Of a stretch of 64,000 bases of DNA, positions 54,932 to 63,141 are shown piece after piece. The translations under genes and the position numbers were made by a program. The notes under the pieces are model-generated. The model was not told the DNA's origin. It did not search any database and saw only the letters and a program-made list of their open reading frames with translations. The number at the start of each line of letters is the position of its first letter. Position 1 is the first letter of the stretch. The stretch spans positions 1-64,000 of the forward strand of contig NZ_AUPM01000013.1 in assembly GCF_003265365.1 (NCBI RefSeq), read 5' to 3'. Source of the DNA: Petrotoga sp. 9PW.55.5.1 (GTDB taxonomy: Bacteria > Thermotogota > Thermotogae > Petrotogales > Petrotogaceae).

Positions 54932-55813
54932 TCATATTTGATTATTTTCATTAAGGGTAGAATATAATTCATTTAAAATATTTTGGACATCAACTTTAAT
55001 TTCATTTTCTGTCTTGAAAATTTCGTCATTTATCTCTTCCAAAATAAATGATAACTTTTTATTTTGGAACTTTTTTATTAACCTTTTCTTAAGAATCACA
55101 AGATCGTGATGCTTTCCCAGAATATCTTGAATCAACTTTAGCGATTTTTCTTCCTTTAATTTTTCTTCGTTAAACTCACCTAATATCTCCATCTTATACC
55201 TCAAATTTTTCACTTTTATTCTCAACTTATGTAGCTGTTCATCATTCTGTTTATCTGATTTCTGAAAAGTGTCACATATTGCTTTAAAATCTTCAAAATA
55301 ACTTTCTGTAAAATAATGAGTTTTAGGTTCGAAATTTTTTATAAGTTCAGTAGTCAATATACTCATTGTTTGCTCTAACTCTGTTTCTAATTTTGAAGTA
55401 TTTAATGAACTCAGATAATTTTTTATCTTGTCTTTTTGCTTGTAAAACTTTTTTTCAAAATAATCGATAAACTTTCGGTCTGAATTTTTTAGACCTTTTA
55501 GGTAATCAAGATATACTTGGTAGTCTCTAGCTTTATTACTTTTTTTTAATATTCTTTTTAAATCTTTTATAGTCTCTTTTGGTTGAGAGTGATCTGAAAA
55601 ATGTATTAAAAGATTTATACAAGCCTGTAATCTTCTGCAAGATGTTCTCATATCATGTAGACTATCTTCACCTTTTTCTTCTAGAACACATGAAATGGTT
55701 TCTAAAAGACGTTTATTCATTTTCTCAAAATATTCAAGATAATCCTTTAAAAAAATCCAAGGATTTTTTGAAATATTATCTACAACTCTATAGACTTGGG
55801 ATCCACCATCCAT
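54932..55813 (-). CDS. CHAD domain protein
   Basis: The 293-residue helical protein has the CHAD pattern: VLEEKGEDSLHDMRTSCRRLQACI at about 45-70 and a second half with LHKLRIKVKNLRYKMEIL. CHAD helices carry conserved His and basic residues that bind polyphosphate. There is no fused CYTH domain. It overlaps sixA by 34 nt and precedes glk by 22 nt, so it sits inside the polyphosphate operon. A later ATG (MNKRLLETI, about residue 32) is possible. Confidence 0.8.
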   Translation of the reverse strand: MDGGSQVYRVVDNISKNPWIFLKDYLEYFEKMNKRLLETISCVLEEKGEDSLHDMRTSCRRLQACINLLIHFSDHSQPKETIKDLKRILKKSNKARDYQVYLDYLKGLKNSDRKFIDYFEKKFYKQKDKIKNYLSSLNTSKLETELEQTMSILTTELIKNFEPKTHYFTESYFEDFKAICDTFQKSDKQNDEQLHKLRIKVKNLRYKMEILGEFNEEKLKEEKSLKLIQDILGKHHDLVILKKRLIKKFQNKKLSFILEEINDEIFKTENEIKVDVQNILNELYSTLNENNQI

Positions 55814-56277
55814 TTCAATTTACCTTTCCCAGATAAGATATCTTCAAACGTTTCTCCTTCAATACATATAACCCCTGTCTTTCGTAAATGCAAATCATCA
55901 CCCGTTAATTTTTTAGCAAGCTCATCAAAAGTAGGGTTGTGCCCAAAGATCATCACATTATAATATCCTTTTAAAAGTTCTGAAAGTTTCTCAACAATTT
56001 CTTCAGTGTTACCTTCATATAATAAATCTTCTTCCATTATTTTTACTTTAGATTTGAAAGATTTAGAGAAAATTTCTGCTGTCTCTTTAGCTCTAATAGC
56101 AGGTGAAGTTATAATGAGATCAACTTTTTTCATCATTTTATCTACATAATCTGCTATTTCTTTAGAATCCTTTTTGCCTTTTTTCGTTAACTTTCTATCG
56201 AAATCGTTTACATCATAAGATCTTTTTTCCGCCTTTGAGTGTCTCACTAATATTAAACTTTTTATATCTTTAGACAT
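55780..56277 (-). CDS. sixA: Phosphohistidine phosphatase SixA-like protein
   Basis: The 165-residue protein is a minimal histidine-phosphatase-fold enzyme: LILVRHSKAEKR (catalytic RH), TSPAIRAKETAEIF and MIFGHNPTFDELAKKL. SixA removes phosphate from phosphohistidine in signalling or PTS-linked proteins. It heads the operon. Because PPK1 uses phospho-His intermediates, a link to polyphosphate control is conceivable but not shown. Confidence 0.85.
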   Translation of the reverse strand: MSKDIKSLILVRHSKAEKRSYDVNDFDRKLTKKGKKDSKEIADYVDKMMKKVDLIITSPAIRAKETAEIFSKSFKSKVKIMEEDLLYEGNTEEIVEKLSELLKGYYNVMIFGHNPTFDELAKKLTGDDLHLRKTGVICIEGETFEDILSGKGKLKWMVDPKSIEL

Positions 56278-56336
56278 ATTAATTGAAAATTTCCCTTCCT
56301 TTCATTTTTTTATTTTCAATAATTATTAAGATTATA

Positions 56337-57290
56337 CTACAAATTAAGGAAATTTTGATAATTTTTTTTAAAATATTTAATTATTCTGATTATTCCGTTC
56401 GATCCTAAAACACATCCAAAGGCTATTGTTCCCAACTTCCCACCTCCGCCACCTAAATGTGTATAGCTGTAAACAAAAAAGACAGCTACGAAGAAAGCGA
56501 TCAAAAAAATTTCATAAAAATTTTCTAATCTTTCTTTAGAACTCATGCCCGCAAATGTTGCTGCCATCATAAGAACGGAGAGATTTGAATTACTTTGTGG
56601 AAATATTTGTGGTAAAATTAATGCTCCAATCAAGCTAACTATTGCAGAAGAGCCAACAACGTCTTTTTTCAAGTAAATGTGTAAAAAATAAGTTGATAAG
56701 ACCCCAATTAAACTAATTAAAAAAATTTCAAGGCTTAAAGTTCCAATCATTGTTGGATTAATAAGATTTAAATCTGAGGTGATAAAAAGAATTATCCATG
56801 AACTAAAAGCTATTGTTCCTAACTTTCCACCAATCCCGTTGAAAACTTCATTTGCGAATTCAAAGATTATCCCAGCTATAATACAAGTAATCAATATATG
56901 TGAAAAATCATGTAAAAGTTCTGGAGAGACCATTCCAACAAAAGCTCCGGTATAAATTGCCACAGCTCTTTTATTGACTAAAAGTGCTCCAACTATTCCT
57001 ACAAGGCTTGCGGCTATTATCGCACCTTGGTTCAAATAAATGTTTAATATATATGCCCCATCCCCAAGTATGAGAGATATGAAATTTAAAAAATCAAAAT
57101 TATTTTTTTTGTTTTTTATATTTTTTATGCTTTTAAACTCAACAAAAATAGAATGAAATATACCCAGAGCAAGAAACAACAATAATAAAAATACAAAAAA
57201 ATTATCTCTAATAGAAGATATTGCAGTTAGAAAAAATAAATATAGTGTCACTCCACTTAAAATTCCAAAAGATAAATATTTGTTAATCAT
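56337..57290 (-). CDS. Polytopic membrane protein with an internal repeat, family unrecognised
   Basis: The 317-residue protein has about nine to ten hydrophobic segments. The motif GGKLGTIAF occurs twice, in NGIGGKLGTIAFSS (middle) and GGGGGKLGTIAFGC (near the end). Each is preceded by a similar SLVGIVGALL or SLIGALILP helix and a GAFVGMVSPELL or ATFAGMSSKERL segment. This is a duplicated two-lobe architecture typical of transporters or channels. I do not recognise the family. GAGAGGG precedes ATG 57290. Neighbours are sixA downstream and plsY upstream, both minus strand, with 59- and 70-nt gaps. Confidence 0.65.
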   Translation of the reverse strand: MINKYLSFGILSGVTLYLFFLTAISSIRDNFFVFLLLLFLALGIFHSIFVEFKSIKNIKNKKNNFDFLNFISLILGDGAYILNIYLNQGAIIAASLVGIVGALLVNKRAVAIYTGAFVGMVSPELLHDFSHILITCIIAGIIFEFANEVFNGIGGKLGTIAFSSWIILFITSDLNLINPTMIGTLSLEIFLISLIGVLSTYFLHIYLKKDVVGSSAIVSLIGALILPQIFPQSNSNLSVLMMAATFAGMSSKERLENFYEIFLIAFFVAVFFVYSYTHLGGGGGKLGTIAFGCVLGSNGIIRIIKYFKKNYQNFLNL

Positions 57291-57360
57291 TCTGAACCCT
57301 CTCTTATTTCTTTTTATATAATTTATAAGTGGAATTTCAGTATTTGTTAGTTTAAAATAT

Positions 57361-57954
57361 TTATGGGTTCATCCTTTCATTTATCTTATACTCAGTGCCA
57401 TTAAGAATTTTTTTAAAATTTTCAGTATGTTTTATAAGTATTAATAAAAACAAAAAAAGGATCAAAATTTGATTGAAATTGAAAATGGGGATAAAAGAAG
57501 ATAATAATACTAAAAAAACCGCCATAACTGTTCCAATAGCTATGTATTTAGTTGTTAGAGTTATTAACAAAGCATAAAGGAAAAAAAGTATTCCGGCAAT
57601 ATAGTTAGAAGCAAATATTATCCCCCAAGTTGTGGCCATTCCTTTTCCTCCTTTGAATTTCAAAAACAAACTCCAGTTATGACCAACTACCGCTGCCAAA
57701 CACGAAAAAATAAGCATCCAACCAGACAAATAAAATAAATTTACTGCTAAAAAATACGCAAAATAACCTTTAAAAAAATCACCCAAAAGTGCCAATAGTC
57801 CTATTTTCATACCACTTGTAAAAACAACGTTAGATGTTCCAACGTTATGGCTACCAAGTTTCCTTACATCGTTATTTTTTATAAGCTTTGGAAAAATATA
57901 ACTAAACGGAATAGCTCCTAAAAAATAAGAAACTATCATACTAAGAAACCACAT
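57361..57954 (-). CDS. plsY: Glycerol-3-phosphate acyltransferase PlsY
   Basis: PlsY acylates glycerol 3-phosphate from acyl-phosphate in the membrane. Five membrane helices are visible. Motif 1 reads KLGSHNVGTSNV (usually GSGNxGATN), motif 2 is GHNWSLFLKFKGGKGMATTWG, and the third loop falls near the C-terminus. The Ser/Gly to Ser/His change in motif 1 is unusual but other residues fit. AAGGGGAT precedes ATG 57954. No plsX is in the window. Confidence 0.87.
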   Translation of the reverse strand: MWFLSMIVSYFLGAIPFSYIFPKLIKNNDVRKLGSHNVGTSNVVFTSGMKIGLLALLGDFFKGYFAYFLAVNLFYLSGWMLIFSCLAAVVGHNWSLFLKFKGGKGMATTWGIIFASNYIAGILFFLYALLITLTTKYIAIGTVMAVFLVLLSSFIPIFNFNQILILFLFLLILIKHTENFKKILNGTEYKINERMNP

Positions 57955-58003
57955 AAAATCCCCTTCTTTCTGTTTTGATATGTAATAATTATTAGATTAT
58001 TAA

Positions 58004-58312
58004 TTAAAAAGAATTTACATAATCTTCCAAGGCTTTTCCAATTCTTTCCAAAAGGGAATCCATATCTCTTGTTTTATTAATTTTTTTCAAGGTTGCCCAA
58101 AAAAGGTTTATGCCAATAATGGCTCCAATAAAATTCCCAATAAAATCTGTCATTGTATCAAAAAGGCTGTCTTCCTGAGCCAATCTATAACCAGGGTAAC
58201 CTCTAAACATAAGATCAGATATAAACTCACTGATTTCCCAAAATACTCCTAAAGTCATCACTATTGATAAAGTAATTATAAAAACTTTTAAGTACAAATA
58301 AGGCATTTTCAT
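58004..58312 (-). CDS. C-terminal part of a DUF2238-like membrane protein
   Basis: The protein (102 residues from ATG 58312) has two membrane helices (FIITLSIVMTLGVFWEISEFI and FIGNFIGAIIGINLFW) separated by GYRLAQEDSLFDTMTDF. That pattern, WEI-E then DSxxDTxxD, is the C-terminal third of DUF2238/YjdF-type proteins. Its start overlaps the stop of the upstream frame as ATGA. With that frame it would make a complete six-helix protein, so it is either a split gene with coupled translation or one broken by a -1 shift in an A-run. Confidence 0.6.
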   Translation of the reverse strand: MKMPYLYLKVFIITLSIVMTLGVFWEISEFISDLMFRGYPGYRLAQEDSLFDTMTDFIGNFIGAIIGINLFWATLKKINKTRDMDSLLERIGKALEDYVNSF

Positions 58313-58779
58313 TTTAGCCACATAAGTTCAGAACCCATTACCAAAGGAAATATTAAAAATACTAACCATATACCCCCAGTTACATGAAGGATGAAGTCAT
58401 AAATTTCATAATTATCGTAAAATTGATACCACATTCCAAAAACACTATGCAAAGAAATTTGTATTATAGTTACTGTTCTAATTTCTTCTAAAATCGTGGA
58501 TTTAGTTACCCACTCAAAAACCCAAGTTAAATAGACAGCGAATGCACTTAAAAGATATCCTAAAAAATGAGGAAAATTGAAATTCCAAAAACTCCCAATA
58601 ATTGGTATAAAAACGACAAAAGAAAAAAAGATATTAGTAACTCTCAACGCTGTAAAAATTTTTGAATTTGAAGTAAAAAGTGTTTCTTTTACATAAGGAT
58701 CTTTTGTAAGAAAATTATGAATTTTGTTAAACTCTTCTTTTGCTTTTTTTAGAGTTTTAGAAAGTACTGGTGTATTCAT
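58309..58779 (-). CDS. N-terminal part of a DUF2238-like membrane protein
   Basis: The 156-residue protein has four membrane helices, the last in YDFILHVTGGIWLVFLIFPLVMG with the His in FILHVTGG typical of this superfamily. It stops at TGA 58311-58309, exactly where the next frame begins. A normal DUF2238 protein would continue through the following frame, so this looks like the first two thirds of a single ancestral gene. AAAGGAG precedes ATG 58779. Confidence 0.6.
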   Translation of the reverse strand: MNTPVLSKTLKKAKEEFNKIHNFLTKDPYVKETLFTSNSKIFTALRVTNIFFSFVVFIPIIGSFWNFNFPHFLGYLLSAFAVYLTWVFEWVTKSTILEEIRTVTIIQISLHSVFGMWYQFYDNYEIYDFILHVTGGIWLVFLIFPLVMGSELMWLK

Positions 58780-58829
58780 TGAGCTTTTCTCCTTTAACTT
58801 TTTTTATAACATTATATCATTTAGCAAAA

Positions 58830-58865
58830 AAAATAAAAAAGCAGTGAAATAAAATTCACTGCTTT
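58830..58865 (-). terminator. Intrinsic terminator of tRNA-Asn
   Basis: On the minus strand AAAGCAGTGAA (58865-58855), loop TTTTAT, TTCACTGCTTT (to 58838) followed by TTTATTTTTTT. It lies about 20 nt after the tRNA 3' end. Confidence 0.85.
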
Positions 58866-58885
58866 GAGGGGATGATAATAAAGCG

Positions 58886-58960
58886 TGGCTCCGGGTGAGG
58901 GATTCGGACCCCCAACCTAGTGGTTAACAGCCACCCGCTCTACCGTTGAGCTAACCCGGA
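58886..58960 (-). tRNA. tRNA-Asn (GTT)
   Basis: On the minus strand TCCGGGT ... ACCCGGA-G-CCA forms the acceptor stem, with CTGTTAA giving anticodon GTT and GGTCCGAATCC as the T-arm. The CCA is encoded. It has its own promoter and terminator. Confidence 0.97.
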
Positions 58961-58999
58961 ACAAGGGAAATAATAATTGTCTATCAAAATCCAAGAAAG

Positions 59000-59028
59000 A
59001 TTATATCATCAAAAAACGGTTTTGTCAA
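59000..59028 (-). promoter_or_regulatory. Consensus promoter of tRNA-Asn
   Basis: On the minus strand TTGACA (59028-59023), 17 nt, TATAAT (59005-59000), with TGA before the -10. It overlaps the 3' end of anmK and lies about 40 nt from the tRNA 5' end. Confidence 0.85.
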
Positions 59029-60193
59029 TATTTTTGTTTTTATTTCCGGGAACTATTTGTCCAAGAGTTACATAACTTTTGGCACCAGTTATTTGAGGGA
59101 CGTTGTTATATTGCCCTTTGTAAGTTTTATAAGCTAAGACAGCAAAAGCCACAGCTTCTTTTGCATCACTCGAATAACCTAAATCCTCAAGAACCATAAC
59201 AGAGATTTCTTTATTAATCATTTTCTTTATACAATCTTTTATCATAAAAATTAAAGTTGGGTTATAACTCCCTCCACCAGAAATGATTACTTGATCAATA
59301 TTTTCACCTATAAATCTCATATAAGAATCGACAACAGAATAGGCAGTGAAATATGTGACTGTTGCTACAATATCCTCATCTTTTAATTTCATAATTTTTG
59401 CAATGTTAATAATATTTTGTGCATAATCAAGTCCAAAATCTTCTCTTCCAGTAGTTTTGGGAAAGTCTTTTGTTATAAACGGATGGTTATATAATTTTTG
59501 CAATAATTCATCTGAAATTTCGCCTTTTTTTGCTATTTTTCCATCTCTATCAAAATTTTTTTCTCCATTTGTTAAAATATGAACAACTCCATCAATTAAC
59601 ATATTTCCTGGACCTGTATCAGTACCTTTTATATCTTCTAATTTTGCCTTTTTTGGAAGGTACGTAAAATTCCCTATTCCACCTAAATTTTGCATTACCC
59701 TGTTATATTCATCACTTTTAAATAATATATAATCAACGTAGGGAACTAAAGGTGCTCCTTCCCCTCCAGCAGCTATATCTCTTGTTCTGAAATTATTGAT
59801 AGTAGTAATTTTGGTTCTTTCTGCAATTATTGCTGCTTCTCCAATCTGTAAGCTAGAAACAAAATCTTTTCCAACATCATGATATATAGTTTGACCATGA
59901 GAACCAATCAATTCTACATCTTTTAAATTAAAGCCTTTTTCTTCCACAACCTCTTTTGCTGCTTGAGCCAACATTTCTCCTAATTGAAAATTTAACCTAC
60001 ATATTTTGTCCACTGTTCCTTTGTTTGGATCACAGCATTCTAAAATATTTTCTCTTGTTTCTTTATTATATGGTTTGTTCATAAAATTTAGAACCTTAAC
60101 GTCTAAATTTTCTGGGGACTTTTCTTTTATTTCCACCAAGGCTGCATCAATTCCGTCGATAGATGTACCAGACATCAATCCTATAATTAGCAT
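59009..60193 (-). CDS. anmK: Anhydro-N-acetylmuramic acid kinase
   Basis: AnmK hydrolyses and phosphorylates 1,6-anhydro-MurNAc to MurNAc 6-phosphate in cell wall recycling. GLMSGTSIDGIDAALV at the start, ELIGSHGQTIYHD, LGGIGNFT, GTDTGPGNMLID and ISGGGSYN are the standard motifs; length 394 is normal. AAAGGAG precedes ATG 60193. It is the third gene of the GH84-hydrolase-anmK operon and fits the lytic transglycosylases at 785 and 42014 as sources of its substrate. Confidence 0.95.
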   Translation of the reverse strand: MLIIGLMSGTSIDGIDAALVEIKEKSPENLDVKVLNFMNKPYNKETRENILECCDPNKGTVDKICRLNFQLGEMLAQAAKEVVEEKGFNLKDVELIGSHGQTIYHDVGKDFVSSLQIGEAAIIAERTKITTINNFRTRDIAAGGEGAPLVPYVDYILFKSDEYNRVMQNLGGIGNFTYLPKKAKLEDIKGTDTGPGNMLIDGVVHILTNGEKNFDRDGKIAKKGEISDELLQKLYNHPFITKDFPKTTGREDFGLDYAQNIINIAKIMKLKDEDIVATVTYFTAYSVVDSYMRFIGENIDQVIISGGGSYNPTLIFMIKDCIKKMINKEISVMVLEDLGYSSDAKEAVAFAVLAYKTYKGQYNNVPQITGAKSYVTLGQIVPGNKNKNIDKTVF

Positions 60194-60212
60194 AAATTTA
60201 ACTCCTTTATCA

Positions 60213-61217
60213 TTATTTCGAAAAGACGATATTGTTAATTCTATTTCTTATAACATTTAATTCTGGTTTTTTCAAAAATCTATCGTAGTAAACAGAATTA
60301 GTCAGAAAAATAGAAAATAACCCATCCGTTCTAACCCAAAGGGATGTCCCTGTAAAACCGTTATGACCAAATCCCGAACTATCAAGGGCGTATTGGCAAC
60401 CAGCCACTGGGGGAGCCATATACCCTATATGAGTGATATTTTCCCCTCTCTTAATCAAAGCCTTTGTGAAAAATTCAAAAGTTTCTTTTGAAGCGATATT
60501 ATAGTCTAATAAATTAAAAACAAAAATACTTAAATCATCAACGTTGGAGAACAAACCAGCGTTTCCACTTACTCCACCCATATAATAAGCTATTTCATCT
60601 TCAACTTCTCCTTTTATTCTCTTGCCATCTCTAATAGAAGTAGCTACCGTTTTTTCTTTATTTTTTGGTTTATAGCAAGTGTTTCTCATTCCCAAAGTTG
60701 TAAAAATATTTTCGATGTATTCTTTGAAACTTCTTTGAGTAACCACCTCAATAATTTTCATTAGAGCAACAAAATTCAAGCAAGAATACTCATAACATTT
60801 GTTTGTGTTTTCTTGGGGTTGAAGATTTATTATTCTATCATACAACTCATCCCTACTATACTTTTGCCAAAGTTGTGAATAGGCAGGTATTCCAGAAGTA
60901 TGTGTCAATAATTCAAAAATAGTAACTTTACTTTTTGGGCTTGAAACTTTTATATATTTACCAATTTTATCTTCTAAATTTATCTTATTTTCATCGATTA
61001 ACTTCATTATGCCAGTTGTAGTAGCTATTATTTTTGTTAGACTTGCTAAATCAAAAATATCGCTCTCTGTGAGAACTTCTTCACCATCTTTGGTACCAAA
61101 AAAATTTCTATACAAAACCTTATCTTTTTTCCCTATTAAAATAGATGCACCTGTGTATAATTTATTTAATCCGGAATTTATGACGCTGTTCAAAGTTTCA
61201 ATATCTTCTTTATTCAA
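60213..61217 (-). CDS. Serine beta-lactamase-fold hydrolase, possible muropeptide amidase
   Basis: The 334-residue protein has the SxxK motif in DLASLTKII, a YS motif in CYEYSCLNF and a late H-x-G region (GHNGFTGTS). It has no signal peptide, so it is cytoplasmic. Beta-lactamase-fold hydrolases in peptidoglycan-recycling operons, such as the Bacillus AmiE type, act as MurNAc-L-Ala amidases, and its place between GH84 and anmK suggests the same. An esterase is the alternative. The start is TTG 61217 with GGTG upstream. Confidence 0.78.
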   Translation of the reverse strand: MNKEDIETLNSVINSGLNKLYTGASILIGKKDKVLYRNFFGTKDGEEVLTESDIFDLASLTKIIATTTGIMKLIDENKINLEDKIGKYIKVSSPKSKVTIFELLTHTSGIPAYSQLWQKYSRDELYDRIINLQPQENTNKCYEYSCLNFVALMKIIEVVTQRSFKEYIENIFTTLGMRNTCYKPKNKEKTVATSIRDGKRIKGEVEDEIAYYMGGVSGNAGLFSNVDDLSIFVFNLLDYNIASKETFEFFTKALIKRGENITHIGYMAPPVAGCQYALDSSGFGHNGFTGTSLWVRTDGLFSIFLTNSVYYDRFLKKPELNVIRNRINNIVFSK

Positions 61218-61231
61218 ATCATCACCAACTT

Positions 61232-62920
61232 TTAAAGATTTTTAGCAAATTTTTCTAAAATGCCTCCACAAACTATATATTCTCCTAATCGCTCCATTTC
61301 TTTCTCTAACTTTTCTATATTTTCCTTTTTTTCTTCCGCACTCATGGTAAGCAAGTTTATTACAATAGTAGAAAGTTTGGAGAGTTTGTTTAACCAAGGT
61401 TCGATATCTAGGTATAACGACTTGTCAATATCTTCAAGATTTTTTGAAAGATTTTCTAGTTCTATTAAGTATTCAATTAATCCATTTTTGTTTTTTACAG
61501 GATCAGAATTATAATCTTTTATCAGCTTTTTAAGCTTTGAAGATGTCTCGTTGAATAGTCTTGAATTAAGAAAGTTCTCACTAAATAATTTCATCTGTTT
61601 ATAATACTCAGATCCTACTAAATTAAAAATTGATTTTTTCCAACTTTCCCAGGGTTCGTAACCTTCTGAGTTCCACAAATAATCTGCTATCGTTCCCAAC
61701 GCTATCATAGAAGCACAGGGTTGATTCATAGGATTTGATAGAACTCCTTTAACATTAGATTTGTGTAAATCAGATTCTCTATTCATAACAGGAGCTAAAA
61801 AAAGTTGAGCTTTGTCTGCATCATTCACAGGATAGTTATCCCACAATATTAATTCATGGCCAAATTGGTTAGAAACTTCATCTGCATTTTTTCTACTAAC
61901 TCGTTTTGACCACACCCCGTCTCCTGTCCATATTACAGGGATATTCGTATTTAATGTTTCTTTTATTGTCCGCCTATATAATGAGTCTTCTTTTTGCCAA
62001 TATTCTGTAGGGCAAAAGTATAAGTTAATATTTGAATCTTTTTCTTTTAAAAATTCATACAACTTATTTGTTATATATGTTTGAGCAAGTCCATAATTTC
62101 CTTTGAATTCCTCTTCATCTTCTTCATAAAAAAGCTTTTCTGGAATATCATCGAACAAAATAGCAAAATTTTTAATTCCTTTAGTAAAAAGTTCATAGTA
62201 TTTCTTGCTAAGTAACTCGAATTCCTTTTGATCACTGAATTTTATACTAAGTCCCGGGCTCACACAAAATACAAAATCAACAAAGTTTTCTTTTGAAAGC
62301 TTTATAAGTTCTTCTAATCTTTCCATTTCATTTTGCGGATAATCTTCTCTCCACTTTTCTCTGTGGTATGGATCATCTTTAGGCGCATACCAATACGTAT
62401 TCATCTTATTTTTACCACAAAAATTTAAAATATCCATCCTATTTTTATGGTTCCAGGGTTTTCCATAGAAACCTTCAATTATCCCTCTCATTTCGAAAGA
62501 AGGAAAGTCATATATTTCGACTACTGGTAAACATTTTAACTGCCAATCAATAAGAGATTTAAAAGTTTGAAGTGCATAAAAAAGGCCTCTTTTAGATTTT
62601 GAAAATATTTTTACTTTCTTATCCTTTTCAACTTTAATAAGATAACCTTCAATATTTGTTGAATTAATAGTTAATTCAAAATTGTTAATTTCAATAAAAT
62701 CTTTTAAATCTCTATCAGAATTGGAAACTAAAGTTTCAATATGTAAGTCAGCTTCTACCTTTTCTTTTGAAAATTCAAAAAGCTCTTTAGGGAATACATT
62801 ACCAAAAGATTCTAAATCAAAATTGGTAGAAAGTAACAATTTTGTATTTTCAAAACAAATATTTTCCCCTTCATAAAACATCTTTTTTGGTTGGGGGTTT
62901 ATTTTTGAAATTGAAAACAT
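61232..62920 (-). CDS. Cytoplasmic GH84-type beta-N-acetylglucosaminidase
   Basis: The 562-residue enzyme has the GH84 landmarks: REMRGIIEGFYGKPW-type FEMRGIIEGFYGKPWNH entry, NTYWYAPKDDPYHR and the catalytic double Asp in LFDDIP. GH84 enzymes release terminal GlcNAc by substrate-assisted catalysis. No signal peptide is present, unlike the secreted clostridial hyaluronidase-like members, so it probably acts on imported disaccharides such as GlcNAc-anhydroMurNAc, replacing NagZ. AAAGGAG precedes ATG 62920. It heads the operon and is divergent from the kinase at 63142. Confidence 0.87.
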   Translation of the reverse strand: MFSISKINPQPKKMFYEGENICFENTKLLLSTNFDLESFGNVFPKELFEFSKEKVEADLHIETLVSNSDRDLKDFIEINNFELTINSTNIEGYLIKVEKDKKVKIFSKSKRGLFYALQTFKSLIDWQLKCLPVVEIYDFPSFEMRGIIEGFYGKPWNHKNRMDILNFCGKNKMNTYWYAPKDDPYHREKWREDYPQNEMERLEELIKLSKENFVDFVFCVSPGLSIKFSDQKEFELLSKKYYELFTKGIKNFAILFDDIPEKLFYEEDEEEFKGNYGLAQTYITNKLYEFLKEKDSNINLYFCPTEYWQKEDSLYRRTIKETLNTNIPVIWTGDGVWSKRVSRKNADEVSNQFGHELILWDNYPVNDADKAQLFLAPVMNRESDLHKSNVKGVLSNPMNQPCASMIALGTIADYLWNSEGYEPWESWKKSIFNLVGSEYYKQMKLFSENFLNSRLFNETSSKLKKLIKDYNSDPVKNKNGLIEYLIELENLSKNLEDIDKSLYLDIEPWLNKLSKLSTIVINLLTMSAEEKKENIEKLEKEMERLGEYIVCGGILEKFAKNL

Positions 62921-62962
62921 AAAAAAACTCCTTTCGTTTTTTATATTGTATAATATAAGAAC

Positions 62963-62978
62963 TAAAGTAATTACTTTA
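62963..62978. promoter_or_regulatory. 16-bp palindrome, candidate operator of the recycling locus
   Basis: TAAAGTAATTACTTTA is a perfect palindrome about 43 nt before the GH84 start and just after the predicted start point of the minus promoter. The ATTACTT half recurs at the divergent promoter (63097-63103). Confidence 0.6.
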
Positions 62979-62989
62979 ATATTTATTTA

Positions 62990-62998
62990 ATTATACCA
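62990..62998 (-). promoter_or_regulatory. Extended -10 promoter of the GH84 operon
   Basis: On the minus strand TGGTATAAT (62998-62990) fits TGnTATAAT, about 70 nt before the GH84 start. Confidence 0.55.
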
Positions 62999-63083
62999 CT
63001 TTTTCTGAGTAATTTTTTCCAAAAAAAAAGAATAGAGTTTCTTTAATTAGGTTATTAATGAAAAAAGAAAAAAGTTATTTATA

Positions 63084-63113
63084 TTGACATGTTGTTATTA
63101 CTTAAAGTATAAT
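63084..63113 (+). promoter_or_regulatory. Promoter of the BadF-type kinase gene
   Basis: TTGACA (63084-63089), 18 nt, TATAAT (63108-63113). TACTT-A-AAGTA (63099-63109) overlaps the -10 and may be an operator. Confidence 0.75.
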
Positions 63114-63141
63114 ATAAAATAAAAAATAAGGATGAAAAATT

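Noticed and set aside
54458-54967. 169-residue plus-strand frame over the ROK glucokinase gene
   Set aside because: It is antisense to a gene with clear ROK motifs, has no ribosome site and low-complexity hydrophobic composition.
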